A stretch of DNA of 64,000 bases from Bacteroidetes bacterium 46-16 (GCA_001897835.1 MKUN01000022.1:28753-92752), one strand, 5' to 3'. Positions 33,183 through 42,515 are shown, counted from the stretch's first letter. The notes: generated from the sequence alone by a model not told the origin. A program made the numbers and translations.

Positions 33183-34613
33183 TTAAAAAGCCTTTATCTT
33201 ATCGAGTACCAGTTGCTTCACCGCACTTATGGATATGCGCTCCTGCTGCATACTGTCGCGATAGCGTATGGTAACGGTCTGGTCTTCTTTGGTTTGATGA
33301 TCGATGGTGACACAGAAGGGTGTACCAATGGCATCCATGCGGCGGTAGCGCTTGCCGATAGTATCCTTTTCCTCGTAGAAGCATTTGAACTCCGGCCGGC
33401 ATTCGTTCATCAGGTCGCGGGCTATATCCGGCAGGCCATCCTTCTTGGTAAGGGGCAGTATGGCCAGCTTTATGGGTGCCAGCATCGGCGGGAAGCGCAG
33501 CACCACCCTGTCGTCCTTCTTCTCTTCTGTGCCCAGGTCTTCTTCTGCATAGGCCTCGCTCAGCACCATCATCACAGCACGGTCAAGGCCTATCGAGGTT
33601 TCTATTACGTAGGGCACGTAGTGCTGGTTCAGCTCCGTATCAAAATAGGTCAGTTTCTTACCACTGTGTTGTTGGTGCTGGCTCAGGTCATAGTCGGTGC
33701 GGCTGTGTATGCCTTCCACTTCTTTGAAGCCCATCGGGAAATCATATTCTATATCGCAGGCAGCATCGGCATAGTGGGCCAGTTTCACATGATCGTGAAA
33801 GCGGTAATGCTCCTGCGGTATGCCCAGGCTCAGGTGCCATTTCATCCGCGCTTCTTTCCAGTGCTCATACCATTCCTTCTGCGTGCCGGGGCGCACAAAG
33901 AACTGCATCTCCATCTGCTCGAACTCGCGCATACGGAATATGAAACCACGGGCCACGATCTCGTTACGGAAAGCCTTACCTGTTTGCGCAATACCAAAGG
34001 GTATCTTCATACGGCCGGTCTTCTGCACGTTCAGGAAGTTCACAAAAATGCCCTGCGCGGTTTCGGGGCGCAGGTACACTACATTCGCCTCATCGGCCAC
34101 AGAGCCCATTTCGGTAGAGAACATGAGGTTGAACTGGCGCACGTCGGTCCAGTTACTGGTGCCGCCTATAGCACATTTGATCTTATTGTCTTCTATCAGT
34201 TGTTTCAGCCCGGCAAAATCATTTACCGCCAGCAGCTGGTCCATTTTAGCCAGTAGTGCATCACCATCTTCTTTGGGTAAAGTTTCGGCATGGCCTTCTA
34301 TCAGGTGATCTACCCGGTAACGCTTCTGGCTGTCTTTATTATCGATCATAGGGTCGCTGAAGTTATCAACGTGCCCGCTGGCCTTCCATACGGTAGGGTG
34401 CATAAAGATGGCGGCATCAATACCCACAATGTTATCATTCATTTGCACCATGCTCTTCCACCAGTAATCGCGGATGTTCTTTTTCAGTTCCGAGCCATAT
34501 TGCCCATAGTCATACACTGCCTGCAGGCCGTCGTATATCTCGCTCGATTGAAATATAAACCCATACTCCTTACAGTGTGCTATAATGTTTTGCAGCTTAT
34601 TATCATTTGCCAT
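33183..34613 (-). CDS. glyS: Glycyl-tRNA synthetase, class II (single-chain type)
   Basis: Charges tRNA-Gly. Seen: motif 2 FRNEIVARGFIFRMREFEQMEMQFF near 207-231, ETSIGLDRAVMMVL (motif 3) near 341, and a C-terminal anticodon-binding domain (LPLTKKDG, RRMDAIGTPFCVTID, TVTIRYRDSMQQERI). The single-chain alpha2 form of 476 residues is typical of Bacteroidota, unlike the alpha2-beta2 form of E. coli. I start at ATG 34613; the longer frame would extend into a leader region holding the -7 box. Confidence 0.92.
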   Translation of the reverse strand: MANDNKLQNIIAHCKEYGFIFQSSEIYDGLQAVYDYGQYGSELKKNIRDYWWKSMVQMNDNIVGIDAAIFMHPTVWKASGHVDNFSDPMIDNKDSQKRYRVDHLIEGHAETLPKEDGDALLAKMDQLLAVNDFAGLKQLIEDNKIKCAIGGTSNWTDVRQFNLMFSTEMGSVADEANVVYLRPETAQGIFVNFLNVQKTGRMKIPFGIAQTGKAFRNEIVARGFIFRMREFEQMEMQFFVRPGTQKEWYEHWKEARMKWHLSLGIPQEHYRFHDHVKLAHYADAACDIEYDFPMGFKEVEGIHSRTDYDLSQHQQHSGKKLTYFDTELNQHYVPYVIETSIGLDRAVMMVLSEAYAEEDLGTEEKKDDRVVLRFPPMLAPIKLAILPLTKKDGLPDIARDLMNECRPEFKCFYEEKDTIGKRYRRMDAIGTPFCVTIDHQTKEDQTVTIRYRDSMQQERISISAVKQLVLDKIKAF

Positions 34614-34621
34614 AACGGGGG

Positions 34622-34629
34622 CAAAAATA
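34622..34629 (-). promoter_or_regulatory. Putative -7 box of glyS
   Basis: TATTTTTG on the minus strand, 8 bases above the glyS ATG. No clear -33 TTTG is seen upstream, so the match is partial. Confidence 0.35.
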
Positions 34630-34749
34630 GGTAAAAGAGGGAGAATGCCTTGCGCATAATGAAGACAACAAATAGTCAATAAATAAATGTTTATGCCGAT
34701 AATCAAAACCGGAAATATCAGCGGATATTTATAGAAGACATTTCTTTAA

Positions 34750-37179
34750 ATGCTTTTCCCCCGTTTTTTACTGTTTTTTGGGCTTTTTTGTTTCCTTTTC
34801 ATGCCTGGATTGCAGGCCCAGTATGTGATAAAAGGTACGATATCTGACAAAAACAATGATCCGGTTATGTTTGCTACCATTACCCTGCAGCGTACAAAAG
34901 ACAGCAGTATAATTATTACAGGGCTTGCCGACAGTGCAGGTAAATTTACTTTACAAAACAGCAATATAAAAGAAACATTCATCACAGTATCAGCACCCGG
35001 TTATATTGCGAATGCTCAAAAAATAACAGACAGTTCATCGAAAAATATCATTCTTCAATTCACACTGAAAGGAGCAGAAAAGCTGTTAGCCAATGTTACC
35101 ATAACTGCTAAAAAGCCCTTGATAGAGCGCAGGCCCGACCGTATAATTTTTAATGTAGCGGATCACATTACCAGCGATGGGAGCGATGCTATGAATGTAT
35201 TAAAAAAGGCACCCGGTGTGCGGGTGCGTGACGGGGAGATATCGATATCCGGGAAAAGCACCGTCACCGTGATGCTCAACGAAAAACTGCTTCAGCTATC
35301 TGGTGATGAGCTTATTGAAATGCTGAGCAGTATACCAGCGGGCAATATCCTGAGAATAGAAATAATTACAGCACCACCGGCGAAGTATGATGCCTCCGGC
35401 AATTCCGGTATCATTAATATTGTTACCAAACATCCTTTAAGTGATGGATTTAACGGCAACGTGACAACAGGATATTTATTGAGATCGCATAGTGCTCCAT
35501 TTATGAGTGCTAATGTGAATTATAAACAGGGGAAGGTGAATGTTTATGCAAATATGAGCTCAGCCTATTTTCGCTCTGTACCCGTATCGGCATATACTAT
35601 TTACTACCCGCAGCAGCGATGGGAGCAAAACACTACGCAGCAAAACTTATATCCTTATGTTAGGCTACAGGCAGGGGCTGATTATACCTTTACCACCAGG
35701 TCCACTATCGGATTCCTCTATACACTGGGTGCCAGTTCACCAGTCTATGAAGATGACACAAAAACAAGAGTATTCAACCTGGATGCAAATGCCATCGACT
35801 CTGTATTGCAAACGAAGGCTAAAGAAACAGGAAGTGGTGTACGGAACGTGTTTAACCTGAATTACGAATACCGTATCGACAGCATGGGCAAAAAGCTGAA
35901 TGTGGATTTTGATTATTTTACGAGGAACGGTCAGCATAAAAGGGATTTTGCAACTGATGATGTATTTGCGGATGGCAGCAGTACGGGTGTTACCAACAAG
36001 AACAGGACCGATGGCACACAGGTAGTGAACATAAAAAGCATAAAAGCCGACCTGAATTTACCCGCTGGCTGGGCCAAGTTTACCCTGGGTGCCAAAGCAT
36101 CCTTTACAGAAAACAGCAGCGACAACCATTTCGCCGCATATAACGGCAGCATTTACGCCAACGATCCGTTACGGAGTAACACATTTGAATACACAGAGTA
36201 TGTACAATCCCTGTATGGGAGTATCGAAAAGAGTTTTAACAAACTTAGCATGCAGGCTGGTCTGCGGGCTGAGCATACACGGTCGAAGGGATATAGCCCC
36301 ACGCTTGCCATTGCTAACAATTACAAGTACCTGAAACTATTTCCTTCCTTATTCTTCCAGTATTCGTTTAATGAGGATAATGAACTGAACCTGAATTTTA
36401 CCCGCCGTATCCAGCGTCCTGATTTTATGTTACTGAACCCCTTCCGGTATTATAGTAACACAACCTCTTACGAGACAGGCAACCCATTTCTACAGCCATC
36501 TTACAGCAATAATATTGAGATAGGGTACACATTAAGATCCCGGTACACATTGAATTTATTCTTTCAAAGAGTAACTGACCTTTTTGCACAGGTAATGAAT
36601 GTGGATACCACCGACGATGGATATCACTTCACCAATGCCAATGTCGGTACTGAGTTAAATTATGGTATAAGTTTTAACGCGGTGGTCAACCCTGCACCGG
36701 CCTGGGAAAGTGCGATAGAATTTTATGCTTACTACACTCATTTTAATTCATCTTATTACAGCAGTTCCACCATGCAAAGCTATACCCGGCCCTCTTTCAA
36801 TATATCAACCAATAACACGTTTTTTCTCAACGGCGCCAAAACACTCTCGGCCGAGCTTGATCTCGACTACGAGGCTAAGGAGTTATCGCAGTTCAGTCTC
36901 CAGTACCAAACCTTTAATATGGAAGTAGGTGTGAAAGCACTCCTCTTCAGGAAAAGACTCAGCGTTGCATTAAATATCGAAGACATTTTTGCGACTGACA
37001 GGTACAGGTTGCGCAACCTGTATAACGGATCTGTTACGAACAATTATGGCGACAATCGTCTTTTTAGAATTAGCATAGGCTACAAATTTGGCACAAGGGC
37101 AAACGTGAAGAACAGGCCAAATACATCGGGGATAGAAGAGCGGCAGGGCTTAAGCCATGAGCAACAACACGGTAATTGA
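34750..37179 (+). CDS. Outer-membrane beta-barrel protein, TonB-receptor-like
   Basis: 809-residue outer-membrane receptor. Signal peptide ends near residue 24 (LQAQ), then a carboxypeptidase-regulatory-like sandwich (VIKGTISDKNNDPVMFATITL, about 26-100), a plug-like segment (VLKKAPGVRVRDGEISISGK and YDASGNSGIINIVTK near 150-230), and a long barrel with aromatic beta strands. Same group as the protein at 15868 (OMP_b-brl_3). No SusD-like lipoprotein or GLPGLI partner follows; it stands alone. Its ligand is unknown. Confidence 0.85.
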   Translation: MLFPRFLLFFGLFCFLFMPGLQAQYVIKGTISDKNNDPVMFATITLQRTKDSSIIITGLADSAGKFTLQNSNIKETFITVSAPGYIANAQKITDSSSKNIILQFTLKGAEKLLANVTITAKKPLIERRPDRIIFNVADHITSDGSDAMNVLKKAPGVRVRDGEISISGKSTVTVMLNEKLLQLSGDELIEMLSSIPAGNILRIEIITAPPAKYDASGNSGIINIVTKHPLSDGFNGNVTTGYLLRSHSAPFMSANVNYKQGKVNVYANMSSAYFRSVPVSAYTIYYPQQRWEQNTTQQNLYPYVRLQAGADYTFTTRSTIGFLYTLGASSPVYEDDTKTRVFNLDANAIDSVLQTKAKETGSGVRNVFNLNYEYRIDSMGKKLNVDFDYFTRNGQHKRDFATDDVFADGSSTGVTNKNRTDGTQVVNIKSIKADLNLPAGWAKFTLGAKASFTENSSDNHFAAYNGSIYANDPLRSNTFEYTEYVQSLYGSIEKSFNKLSMQAGLRAEHTRSKGYSPTLAIANNYKYLKLFPSLFFQYSFNEDNELNLNFTRRIQRPDFMLLNPFRYYSNTTSYETGNPFLQPSYSNNIEIGYTLRSRYTLNLFFQRVTDLFAQVMNVDTTDDGYHFTNANVGTELNYGISFNAVVNPAPAWESAIEFYAYYTHFNSSYYSSSTMQSYTRPSFNISTNNTFFLNGAKTLSAELDLDYEAKELSQFSLQYQTFNMEVGVKALLFRKRLSVALNIEDIFATDRYRLRNLYNGSVTNNYGDNRLFRISIGYKFGTRANVKNRPNTSGIEERQGLSHEQQHGN

Positions 37180-37201
37180 TCTTCCGGGATATAAAATACA
37201 A

Positions 37202-37228
37202 ATAGCCGGTATCAAAGATACCGGCTAT
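37202..37228. terminator. Hairpin between convergent genes
   Basis: ATAGCCGGTATC and GATACCGGCTAT arms around AAA. It sits between the receptor (plus) and rplT (minus). Neither side has a long T-run, so efficiency is uncertain, but the strong 12-base stem supports a terminator role. Confidence 0.55.
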
Positions 37229-37254
37229 CATATATAAAATGTATAACCCTTTGC

Positions 37255-37599
37255 TTATTTTACTTCAGCCACCAGCTTCTTGAAGCTTTCCGGCTCGTTC
37301 ATAGCCAGGTCAGCAAGCACCTTACGGTTCAGGTCTATATTTTTAGCGGCCAGTTTGCCCATGAACTGTGAATAGCTCATGCCTTCCTCGCGCACAGCAG
37401 CGTTGATACGTGCTATCCACAGGCTGCGGTAGTCGCGCTTCTTTACCTTACGGCCTACATATTTATAACCGAGGCCTTTCTCCAATACATTCTTGGCAAC
37501 GGTATATACGTTTTTACGTTTGCCGTAAAAACCTTTAGCCTGTTTGAGTATTTTCTTCCTTCTTCTATGCGATGCAACCGCATTTACTGAACGTGGCAT
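37255..37599 (-). CDS. rplT: Large ribosomal subunit protein bL20
   Basis: 50S assembly protein binding 23S rRNA. 114 residues, the usual size. Family marks: [20 protein letters not shown] at the N-terminus, the KGFYGKRKN motif and [20 protein letters not shown]. Co-transcribed with rpmI, whose stop lies 32 bases upstream. In other bacteria bL20 can repress the operon by binding its leader; no such structure is evident here. Confidence 0.97.
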   Translation of the reverse strand: MPRSVNAVASHRRRKKILKQAKGFYGKRKNVYTVAKNVLEKGLGYKYVGRKVKKRDYRSLWIARINAAVREEGMSYSQFMGKLAAKNIDLNRKVLADLAMNEPESFKKLVAEVK

Positions 37600-37631
37600 A
37601 TATTAATAATTAATGTCGTTTTTATAAAAAA

Positions 37632-37832
37632 TTAACCCTTCATACCCAGCATACGCTTAACAAGGTTCTCGTTCGCAGGATGAACGAAAGCCGCCTGGCG
37701 CAAGTGGCGTTTACGTGTTTTTGACTTTTTGGTCAGCAAGTGGCTCTTAAAAGCTTTATACCTGCGTATCTTTCCGGTGCCTGTTACTTTGAAAGTTTTC
37801 TTAGCACGCGATTGTGTCTTCACCTTTGGCAT
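37632..37832 (-). CDS. rpmI: Large ribosomal subunit protein bL35
   Basis: 66-residue 50S protein: [24 protein letters not shown], the [13 protein letters not shown] segment and the KRMLG tail are characteristic. It heads the rpmI-rplT unit and has a well-matched promoter immediately upstream. infC, which normally precedes rpmI, is absent: the next gene upstream is divergent. Confidence 0.97.
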   Translation of the reverse strand: MPKVKTQSRAKKTFKVTGTGKIRRYKAFKSHLLTKKSKTRKRHLRQAAFVHPANENLVKRMLGMKG

Positions 37833-37851
37833 GGTCTCAAATTTGGGATGG

Positions 37852-37882
37852 CAAAGGTAACATTATTTCAAAATCTTCCAAA
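37852..37882 (-). promoter_or_regulatory. Promoter of rpmI-rplT
   Basis: Minus strand: TACCTTTG (37852-37859) preceded by TTTG (37879-37882) with exactly 19 bases between, a full Bacteroidota -33/-7 pair. The start of transcription should lie about 12 bases before the rpmI ATG. Confidence 0.75.
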
Positions 37883-38036
37883 ATAATATTTATAGTATTT
37901 CCGGGTTATTTATTCCTGCCGGCCCCATAATAAGCAGCATCAACTATATTAAATAATTTTTAACTACTTATTTCTCTTAACAAAATCCTGGGGCTAAATT
38001 CAGAAATACATCAACCAATTCCTATTTTTACAGCAT

Positions 38037-38600
38037 ATGCCTTTACTTCGATTCAGAGTTTATTGGGAAGATGACGACCAGGTGTACCGCGATATAGAGA
38101 TACGCGCGGCACAAACATTTTTAGAGTTTCACAAGGCCATTATCACTGCTTATGAGTTCGATGGCAAGCATACCGCATCCTTTTATGAGAGTAATGAACG
38201 CTGGCAGCACGGCAGGGAACTCAATTCCGAGGTGCTGGTGAACAAAAAAGATGCACCCGCCCTCTCTATGATGCGCACACCCGTATCGGCACTGGTAGCC
38301 AAGCCCGACCAGAAATTTGTTTACGTGTACGATCCTGCCAAGAAATGGACCTTCCTGGTGGAGCTTATAGGCGTTGTGGCCGATGAAGACCCCAAACGCA
38401 CTTATCCCTTTGTACTGCGCAAAGAAGGCGTATCGCCCGCCCAGTATGGCATTAAAGGCGTTAACCCCGACAAGCTGATGGAAATAGAGGAGAAATATGA
38501 TCTCGGGGCCGATGAAATGGCCGAAGGCTTCAGCAATGAAGGCGAAGAGGGCACGGAAAGCTTTGGGTCGGAAAGCGGTGGCGGTGAAGACGTGGATTAA
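38037..38600 (+). CDS. Plasmid pRiA4b ORF-3-like protein
   Basis: 187-residue soluble protein. The first 150 residues (LLRFRVYWEDDDQVYRDIEIRAAQTFLEFHKAII, FYESNERWQHGREL, and later FVYVYDPAKKWTFLVELIGV) match the pRiA4b ORF-3/TnpR-passenger family, of unknown function, first described from an Agrobacterium plasmid and IS1096. In Bacteroidota it is a common chromosomal gene, so no transfer is implied. It ends in an acidic, glycine-rich tail (about 155-187). miaA begins 17 bases downstream on the same strand. Confidence 0.75.
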   Translation: MPLLRFRVYWEDDDQVYRDIEIRAAQTFLEFHKAIITAYEFDGKHTASFYESNERWQHGRELNSEVLVNKKDAPALSMMRTPVSALVAKPDQKFVYVYDPAKKWTFLVELIGVVADEDPKRTYPFVLRKEGVSPAQYGIKGVNPDKLMEIEEKYDLGADEMAEGFSNEGEEGTESFGSESGGGEDVD

Positions 38601-38617
38601 GCGATATTTTTAAAATT

Positions 38618-39517
38618 TTGACCTCCCCAACATTATATGTGATAGCCGGGCCTACAGCCGTTGGCAAGACAGCTATTGCCATCGAACTGGCAAAGCAGCT
38701 TGGCACGGCCATTATATCGGCCGACAGCAGGCAATGTTACCGCGAAATGAGTATTGGCACCGCCAAGCCATCGCCTGCTGAACTGCAAGAGGTAAAACAC
38801 TATTTCATAGATGCTTTCCCGGTGACCCAAGACCTGGATGCTGCCGATTACGAGACCCTTGCGCTTACTTATCTTGCCGAGATATTCAGGGAGCACAGTA
38901 CAGCGGTAGTTTGCGGGGGCACGGGCCTCTATATAAAAGCGCTCTGCACCGGGCTGGACAATATGCCCGATGTAGATGAAACCATTGCAAAAAACCTTAC
39001 AGGCGCTTATGAAACATACGGCCTTGCATGGCTGCAACAGGCAGTGATGCAGGAAGACCCTGAGTTTTATGCTAAAGGCGAGATAAAAAACCCGGCGCGG
39101 CTGCTGCGTGCCCTTATTTTCAAGCGGTCCACAGGCTTAAGCATCCTGGGCTTCCGCAGCGGCACTCCCAAAAACAGGCCCTTCCGCATCATAAAAGCGG
39201 GGCTTGAATTACCGCGCGAGCTGTTATATGATCGTATCAACCACAGGGTCGATATCATGATGCAGCAGGGCTTGCTGGACGAGGTAAAACAGCTATACCC
39301 CATGAAAGAGCTTAAGAACCTGCAAACGGTTGGCTATAGCGAGATCTTTGATCACCTGGATGGCAAATATAGCCTGGAGGAAGCAGTGGAGAAAATAAAG
39401 CAAAGCACCCGGCACTACGCCAAGCGGCAAATGACCTGGTTCCGGAAAGATAAAGATATACATTGGTTCATGGCCAGCGACCCGGAGGTAGTAGATAAGA
39501 TATTGGCACTCAAATAA
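38618..39517 (+). CDS. miaA: tRNA dimethylallyltransferase
   Basis: Adds dimethylallyl to A37 of tRNAs that read U-starting codons, using DMAPP. P-loop IAGPTAVGKT near 9-18, ADSRQCYREMSIGTAKPS near 36-53, GGTGLYIKALCTG near 103-115, and the C-terminal QSTRHYAKRQMTWFRKD region. Length of 299 residues is right. The start is odd: no ATG is in frame before the P-loop, and the best start is TTG at 38618, giving the usual N-terminus. It may be co-transcribed with the pRiA4b-like gene. Confidence 0.92.
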   Translation: MTSPTLYVIAGPTAVGKTAIAIELAKQLGTAIISADSRQCYREMSIGTAKPSPAELQEVKHYFIDAFPVTQDLDAADYETLALTYLAEIFREHSTAVVCGGTGLYIKALCTGLDNMPDVDETIAKNLTGAYETYGLAWLQQAVMQEDPEFYAKGEIKNPARLLRALIFKRSTGLSILGFRSGTPKNRPFRIIKAGLELPRELLYDRINHRVDIMMQQGLLDEVKQLYPMKELKNLQTVGYSEIFDHLDGKYSLEEAVEKIKQSTRHYAKRQMTWFRKDKDIHWFMASDPEVVDKILALK

Positions 39518-39546
39518 AAAAGGTCCTGCTTGAGCAGGACCTTTTT
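39515..39546. terminator. Bidirectional rho-independent terminator
   Basis: AGGTCCTGCT and AGCAGGACCT arms around a TG loop, A-run before and T-run after, between the convergent miaA and the Cys-rich peptide gene. It can serve both. Confidence 0.9.
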
Positions 39547-39566
39547 ATAAAAAATATGAAAAAGAA

Positions 39567-39806
39567 TTAGGCTTTCTTTTCTACAGTTTTATCTGCTTTG
39601 CTTCCTTTAGATTTATTTGCGTCTTTAGTAGCGTCTTTCGATGCTTCTTCTTTCATGCACTCTTTCTTGCAATGCTTCTTGTCTTTACAGCATGCTGCTT
39701 CTTTATGGCATTTTTCTTTCTTGCCTTTGCAGCAATCTTTTCCTTCATGAGCGAAAGTAACACCGGCTATCATTAAGGCGCTCAATAATAAAGTCAGTTT
39801 TTTCAT
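39567..39806 (-). CDS. Small secreted Cys/Lys/His-rich protein
   Basis: 79 residues: signal peptide MKKLTLLLSALMIAGVTFA, then a very basic, cysteine-rich segment with seven cysteines in 30 residues (DCCKGKKEKCHKEAACCKDKKHCKKEC) and three histidines, then a Lys/Ala/Asp/Ser tail to the end. No family is recognised. The paired Cys-Cys and the His/Cys density suggest metal binding in the periplasm (copper, zinc or mercury), but this is inference from composition. Bounded by the miaA terminator and by psd. Confidence 0.7.
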   Translation of the reverse strand: MKKLTLLLSALMIAGVTFAHEGKDCCKGKKEKCHKEAACCKDKKHCKKECMKEEASKDATKDANKSKGSKADKTVEKKA

Positions 39807-39842
39807 TTTATATATGTGTTTTGATTGTACGAAAGTACGAAT

Positions 39843-40499
39843 TTAGGGAAAATGTCCTAAAACGGTCATCCCTCCCTGTACAATATCACCAATTTTAACA
39901 TCTAGCTGTGTACCAATGGGAAAGAATACATCGACCCGCGAGCCGAACCTGATGAAGCCAAACTCGTCGTTTTGCTTTACCACATCCCCTTCTTTTACAT
40001 AATAGCAGATACGCCTGGCCATAGCCCCGGCTATCTGGCGCATCAGCAGTTCTATATCATTATTGGCAATTACCAAGCTGGTCCTTTCGTTCTCAGTAGA
40101 CGATTTCGGGTGCCAGGCCACGAGGTATTTACCGGGATGGTATTTCATATACTTCACTACCCCGCTTATCGGGTTACGGTTCACATGTACGTTCAGCGGC
40201 GACATAAAGATGGACACCTGCAATCTTTTATCCTTGAAATACTCAGGCTCGTAAGTTTCTTCTATTACCACCACTTTACCATCTGCAGGAGCTATTATCT
40301 TTTGCTCATGGCTGGTATGGGTGCGGGCGGGCAGGCGGAAGAACCAGATGACCCAGAACCACAGCAGGAAGAAAATAACATTAAGCGGCCAAACAATAAT
40401 TGGCCAGCCGGGCAAAAAATAAAATGACGCATAGCCCAGTATCAGCCACAGTACGCTGGCCATTGCTATATACCGGTAACCTTCGCGGTGGATTCTCAT
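39843..40499 (-). CDS. psd: Phosphatidylserine decarboxylase proenzyme
   Basis: Makes phosphatidylethanolamine from phosphatidylserine at the inner membrane. Two N-terminal membrane segments (about 13-55, ASVLWLILGYASFYFL, VIFFLLWFWVIWFF), then the catalytic part: IIAPADGKVV near 67, VSIFMSPLNVHVNRNP near 93-108, and the self-cleavage motif GSR in FIRFGSRVD near 182. The short 218-residue form without the longer E. coli N-terminus is the archaeal-like PSD-A type that is common in Bacteroidota. cdsA lies 48 bases upstream on the same strand, so co-expression is likely. Confidence 0.92.
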   Translation of the reverse strand: MRIHREGYRYIAMASVLWLILGYASFYFLPGWPIIVWPLNVIFFLLWFWVIWFFRLPARTHTSHEQKIIAPADGKVVVIEETYEPEYFKDKRLQVSIFMSPLNVHVNRNPISGVVKYMKYHPGKYLVAWHPKSSTENERTSLVIANNDIELLMRQIAGAMARRICYYVKEGDVVKQNDEFGFIRFGSRVDVFFPIGTQLDVKIGDIVQGGMTVLGHFP

Positions 40500-40547
40500 G
40501 AATAAATATTGAGTGGCAAAGTTAAGTTTATTGCTTTAAGATTTGGC

Positions 40548-41381
40548 TTAGAATACGGTAATATGCACCGGGGGCATGAAAAAATAAGTGTAACAAAAGG
40601 CGAAGGGTGTGGCCACCAGCAGGGAGTCGAAGCGGTCGAGCGCACCACCATGCCCCGGCATTATGGCGCCCGAGTCCTTTACACCCGCCATACGTTTCAG
40701 TTTCGATTCCAGCAGGTCGCCGGCAGTGCCTGCCAGGCTGGCACAAAGTGCCAGCACCATCCAGTCGATCATATTGTAGTAATGCGAAAAATGGCCCCAT
40801 ATCGCGGCTCCCGCTATGGTAAGGATCACTCCGCCTGCCGTGCCTTCCCATGTTTTCTTAGGCGATATTTCCGAGAAAGGCGTTTTACCGATAAAAGAGC
40901 CCACTATATAGGCCATGGTATCATTCATCCATATCATCAGCACAAGTGCCAGTGGTATCGCCAGGCTGATGAAGCGCATTTCCAATAACAGTACCATGGG
41001 CAGCAACAGGTAGATCATGCCACCTATGGCATACATACCTGCCCGCAATGCATGTTTCTTGGACAATGCAGTGGCCAATAAAACCAATACCGGGAAAAAT
41101 AAGAGTACCGGCCAGGGATATTGATAGTTATAGGTGAAGAAAAAGAGCCACAGCCACACCAGGCTAATAGCGGACACCAGCGTTTCCAGCCATTCCGGCC
41201 ACTGCTCTTCGGCATCTATCTTCCGTATCAGTTTAAAGTATTCATGCAGGCACAAGACCAGCACAAGGCTTACCAATACCAAAAAGGCCCATTTGTTCCA
41301 GAGCAGCCCTCCCATCATAATGACGGAAAAAACGATGGCGCTGCCAAGGCGGGTGAAGAATGTAGGCCAGTTCATTGCCAT
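40548..41381 (-). CDS. cdsA: Phosphatidate cytidylyltransferase
   Basis: Converts phosphatidic acid and CTP to CDP-diacylglycerol, the branch point of phospholipid synthesis. Polytopic (about 7 helices). The signature KKTWEGTAGG near 186 and the SLAGTAGDLLESKLKRMAGVKDSGAIMPGHGGALDRFDSL region near 210-252 are complete. 277 residues is usual. Upstream of psd, downstream of the CPBP protease; the three form a likely lipid-related operon. Confidence 0.94.
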   Translation of the reverse strand: MAMNWPTFFTRLGSAIVFSVIMMGGLLWNKWAFLVLVSLVLVLCLHEYFKLIRKIDAEEQWPEWLETLVSAISLVWLWLFFFTYNYQYPWPVLLFFPVLVLLATALSKKHALRAGMYAIGGMIYLLLPMVLLLEMRFISLAIPLALVLMIWMNDTMAYIVGSFIGKTPFSEISPKKTWEGTAGGVILTIAGAAIWGHFSHYYNMIDWMVLALCASLAGTAGDLLESKLKRMAGVKDSGAIMPGHGGALDRFDSLLVATPFAFCYTYFFMPPVHITVF

Positions 41382-41405
41382 ATGTTCAGTATTGGTCTTT
41401 TTATA

Positions 41406-42350
41406 TCAAATTTTATTTTCAGCCAGTTCGTCCTCGTTGTAGTCGTTGGTCCAGTTGCGCGGCAGCGGTGTCCTGTTCTTTATCAGCAGCCACAATGCTC
41501 CGCAAAAGATCGCTGCGCCGGCTATCATTACATATGCAGGCATGTTATTATTGTCCATGCTGGTCTTCACAGCTGCATTACTCCCGCCAAAATAAATGAT
41601 AATGATCTGCAGACCGTTATGCAGGAGATGACCCAATATGCTGCACCACAATGAACCCGTGAGATAGTAGATGAGGGCCAGCAATACACCCGCCAGGAAA
41701 ATGGATGGCAGGCCGCTTATGTTGCCATGCATGCCCGCAAACAAAAAAGCACTTACCAGTATCGGGAACACCATACTTTTGGTACGTTTGGCAGCGAAGC
41801 GCATCAACGTGGCCCTGAAGGTCATCTCCTCGCCCAGGGCAGGTAATATTGCCAGGGCGGTGAAGATGGTAATAAAATCGAAAGGAGACCGCATGTTCAG
41901 GAATGCCGCCATCATGTTATTCGTCTGTTCTTCTATAGCTTTTGCTTTCGCACCAAGGGGTATGTAATATTTGATCAGTTCCTGCAATTCCATCAGCAGG
42001 GGCATGGCACCCACCATGAGTAGCACCACCAGCAGCCAATGTATCGGCTTGCCCGGCTTGCGCAAGCCAAGATATTGCCGTGGCCTTGGTGTCACCAGGT
42101 AAGCAAAGAGCATAGAAGGCAGCAGGAACACACCCAATGATATCAATACCTGTGTTATCAGCGCACCATCAACAAGCTTTTGCGGGCTCTTTGCCGTAAT
42201 GTAGCTGAGCTGTGTGCTATCGACACCCGTGTACTTAGATACAATGAGTATGGATAGCAGGGTGAAAAAAGAAGCCAGCGTAAAGATCATGAGGATATAC
42301 AGGATAAGTTGCAGCCACCATGGATAAGAACGCCAGTATTTGCTAAACAT
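41406..42350 (-). CDS. CPBP family intramembrane glutamic protease (CAAX-type)
   Basis: Integral membrane protease of the Rce1/Abi family. Motif EEMTFR (ExxxR) near residue 177, and the HGN and LGHLLHNGL histidine motifs near 209 and 246. Helices fill the rest. Bacterial members cleave peptides or modify prenylated or lipoprotein substrates; the substrate is unknown here. Its stop lies 24 bases before cdsA, suggesting one transcript with cdsA and psd. Confidence 0.85.
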   Translation of the reverse strand: MFSKYWRSYPWWLQLILYILMIFTLASFFTLLSILIVSKYTGVDSTQLSYITAKSPQKLVDGALITQVLISLGVFLLPSMLFAYLVTPRPRQYLGLRKPGKPIHWLLVVLLMVGAMPLLMELQELIKYYIPLGAKAKAIEEQTNNMMAAFLNMRSPFDFITIFTALAILPALGEEMTFRATLMRFAAKRTKSMVFPILVSAFLFAGMHGNISGLPSIFLAGVLLALIYYLTGSLWCSILGHLLHNGLQIIIIYFGGSNAAVKTSMDNNNMPAYVMIAGAAIFCGALWLLIKNRTPLPRNWTNDYNEDELAENKI

Positions 42351-42515
42351 TTTTTCAGTTTGGTTTCAGCACAAAGTTAATGGCTATGACCAATAGTCCT
42401 TTAGTTTTTGCTTTTAGTATGCAAAATGGGCCGGAAATAAGTTAACTAACGTCATCATATTAAACATTAACACCACTTTTATGTTATAAAATGGTAAAGC
42501 ATCGACATCTTTCTT

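Noticed and set aside
33066..34256. 396-codon plus-strand frame opposite glyS
   Set aside because: Antisense to a certain glycyl-tRNA synthetase; no family features.
38037..38600. Mobile-element marker because of the pRiA4b ORF-3 name
   Set aside because: The family is a common chromosomal gene in Bacteroidota, and no transposase or inverted repeats flank it.
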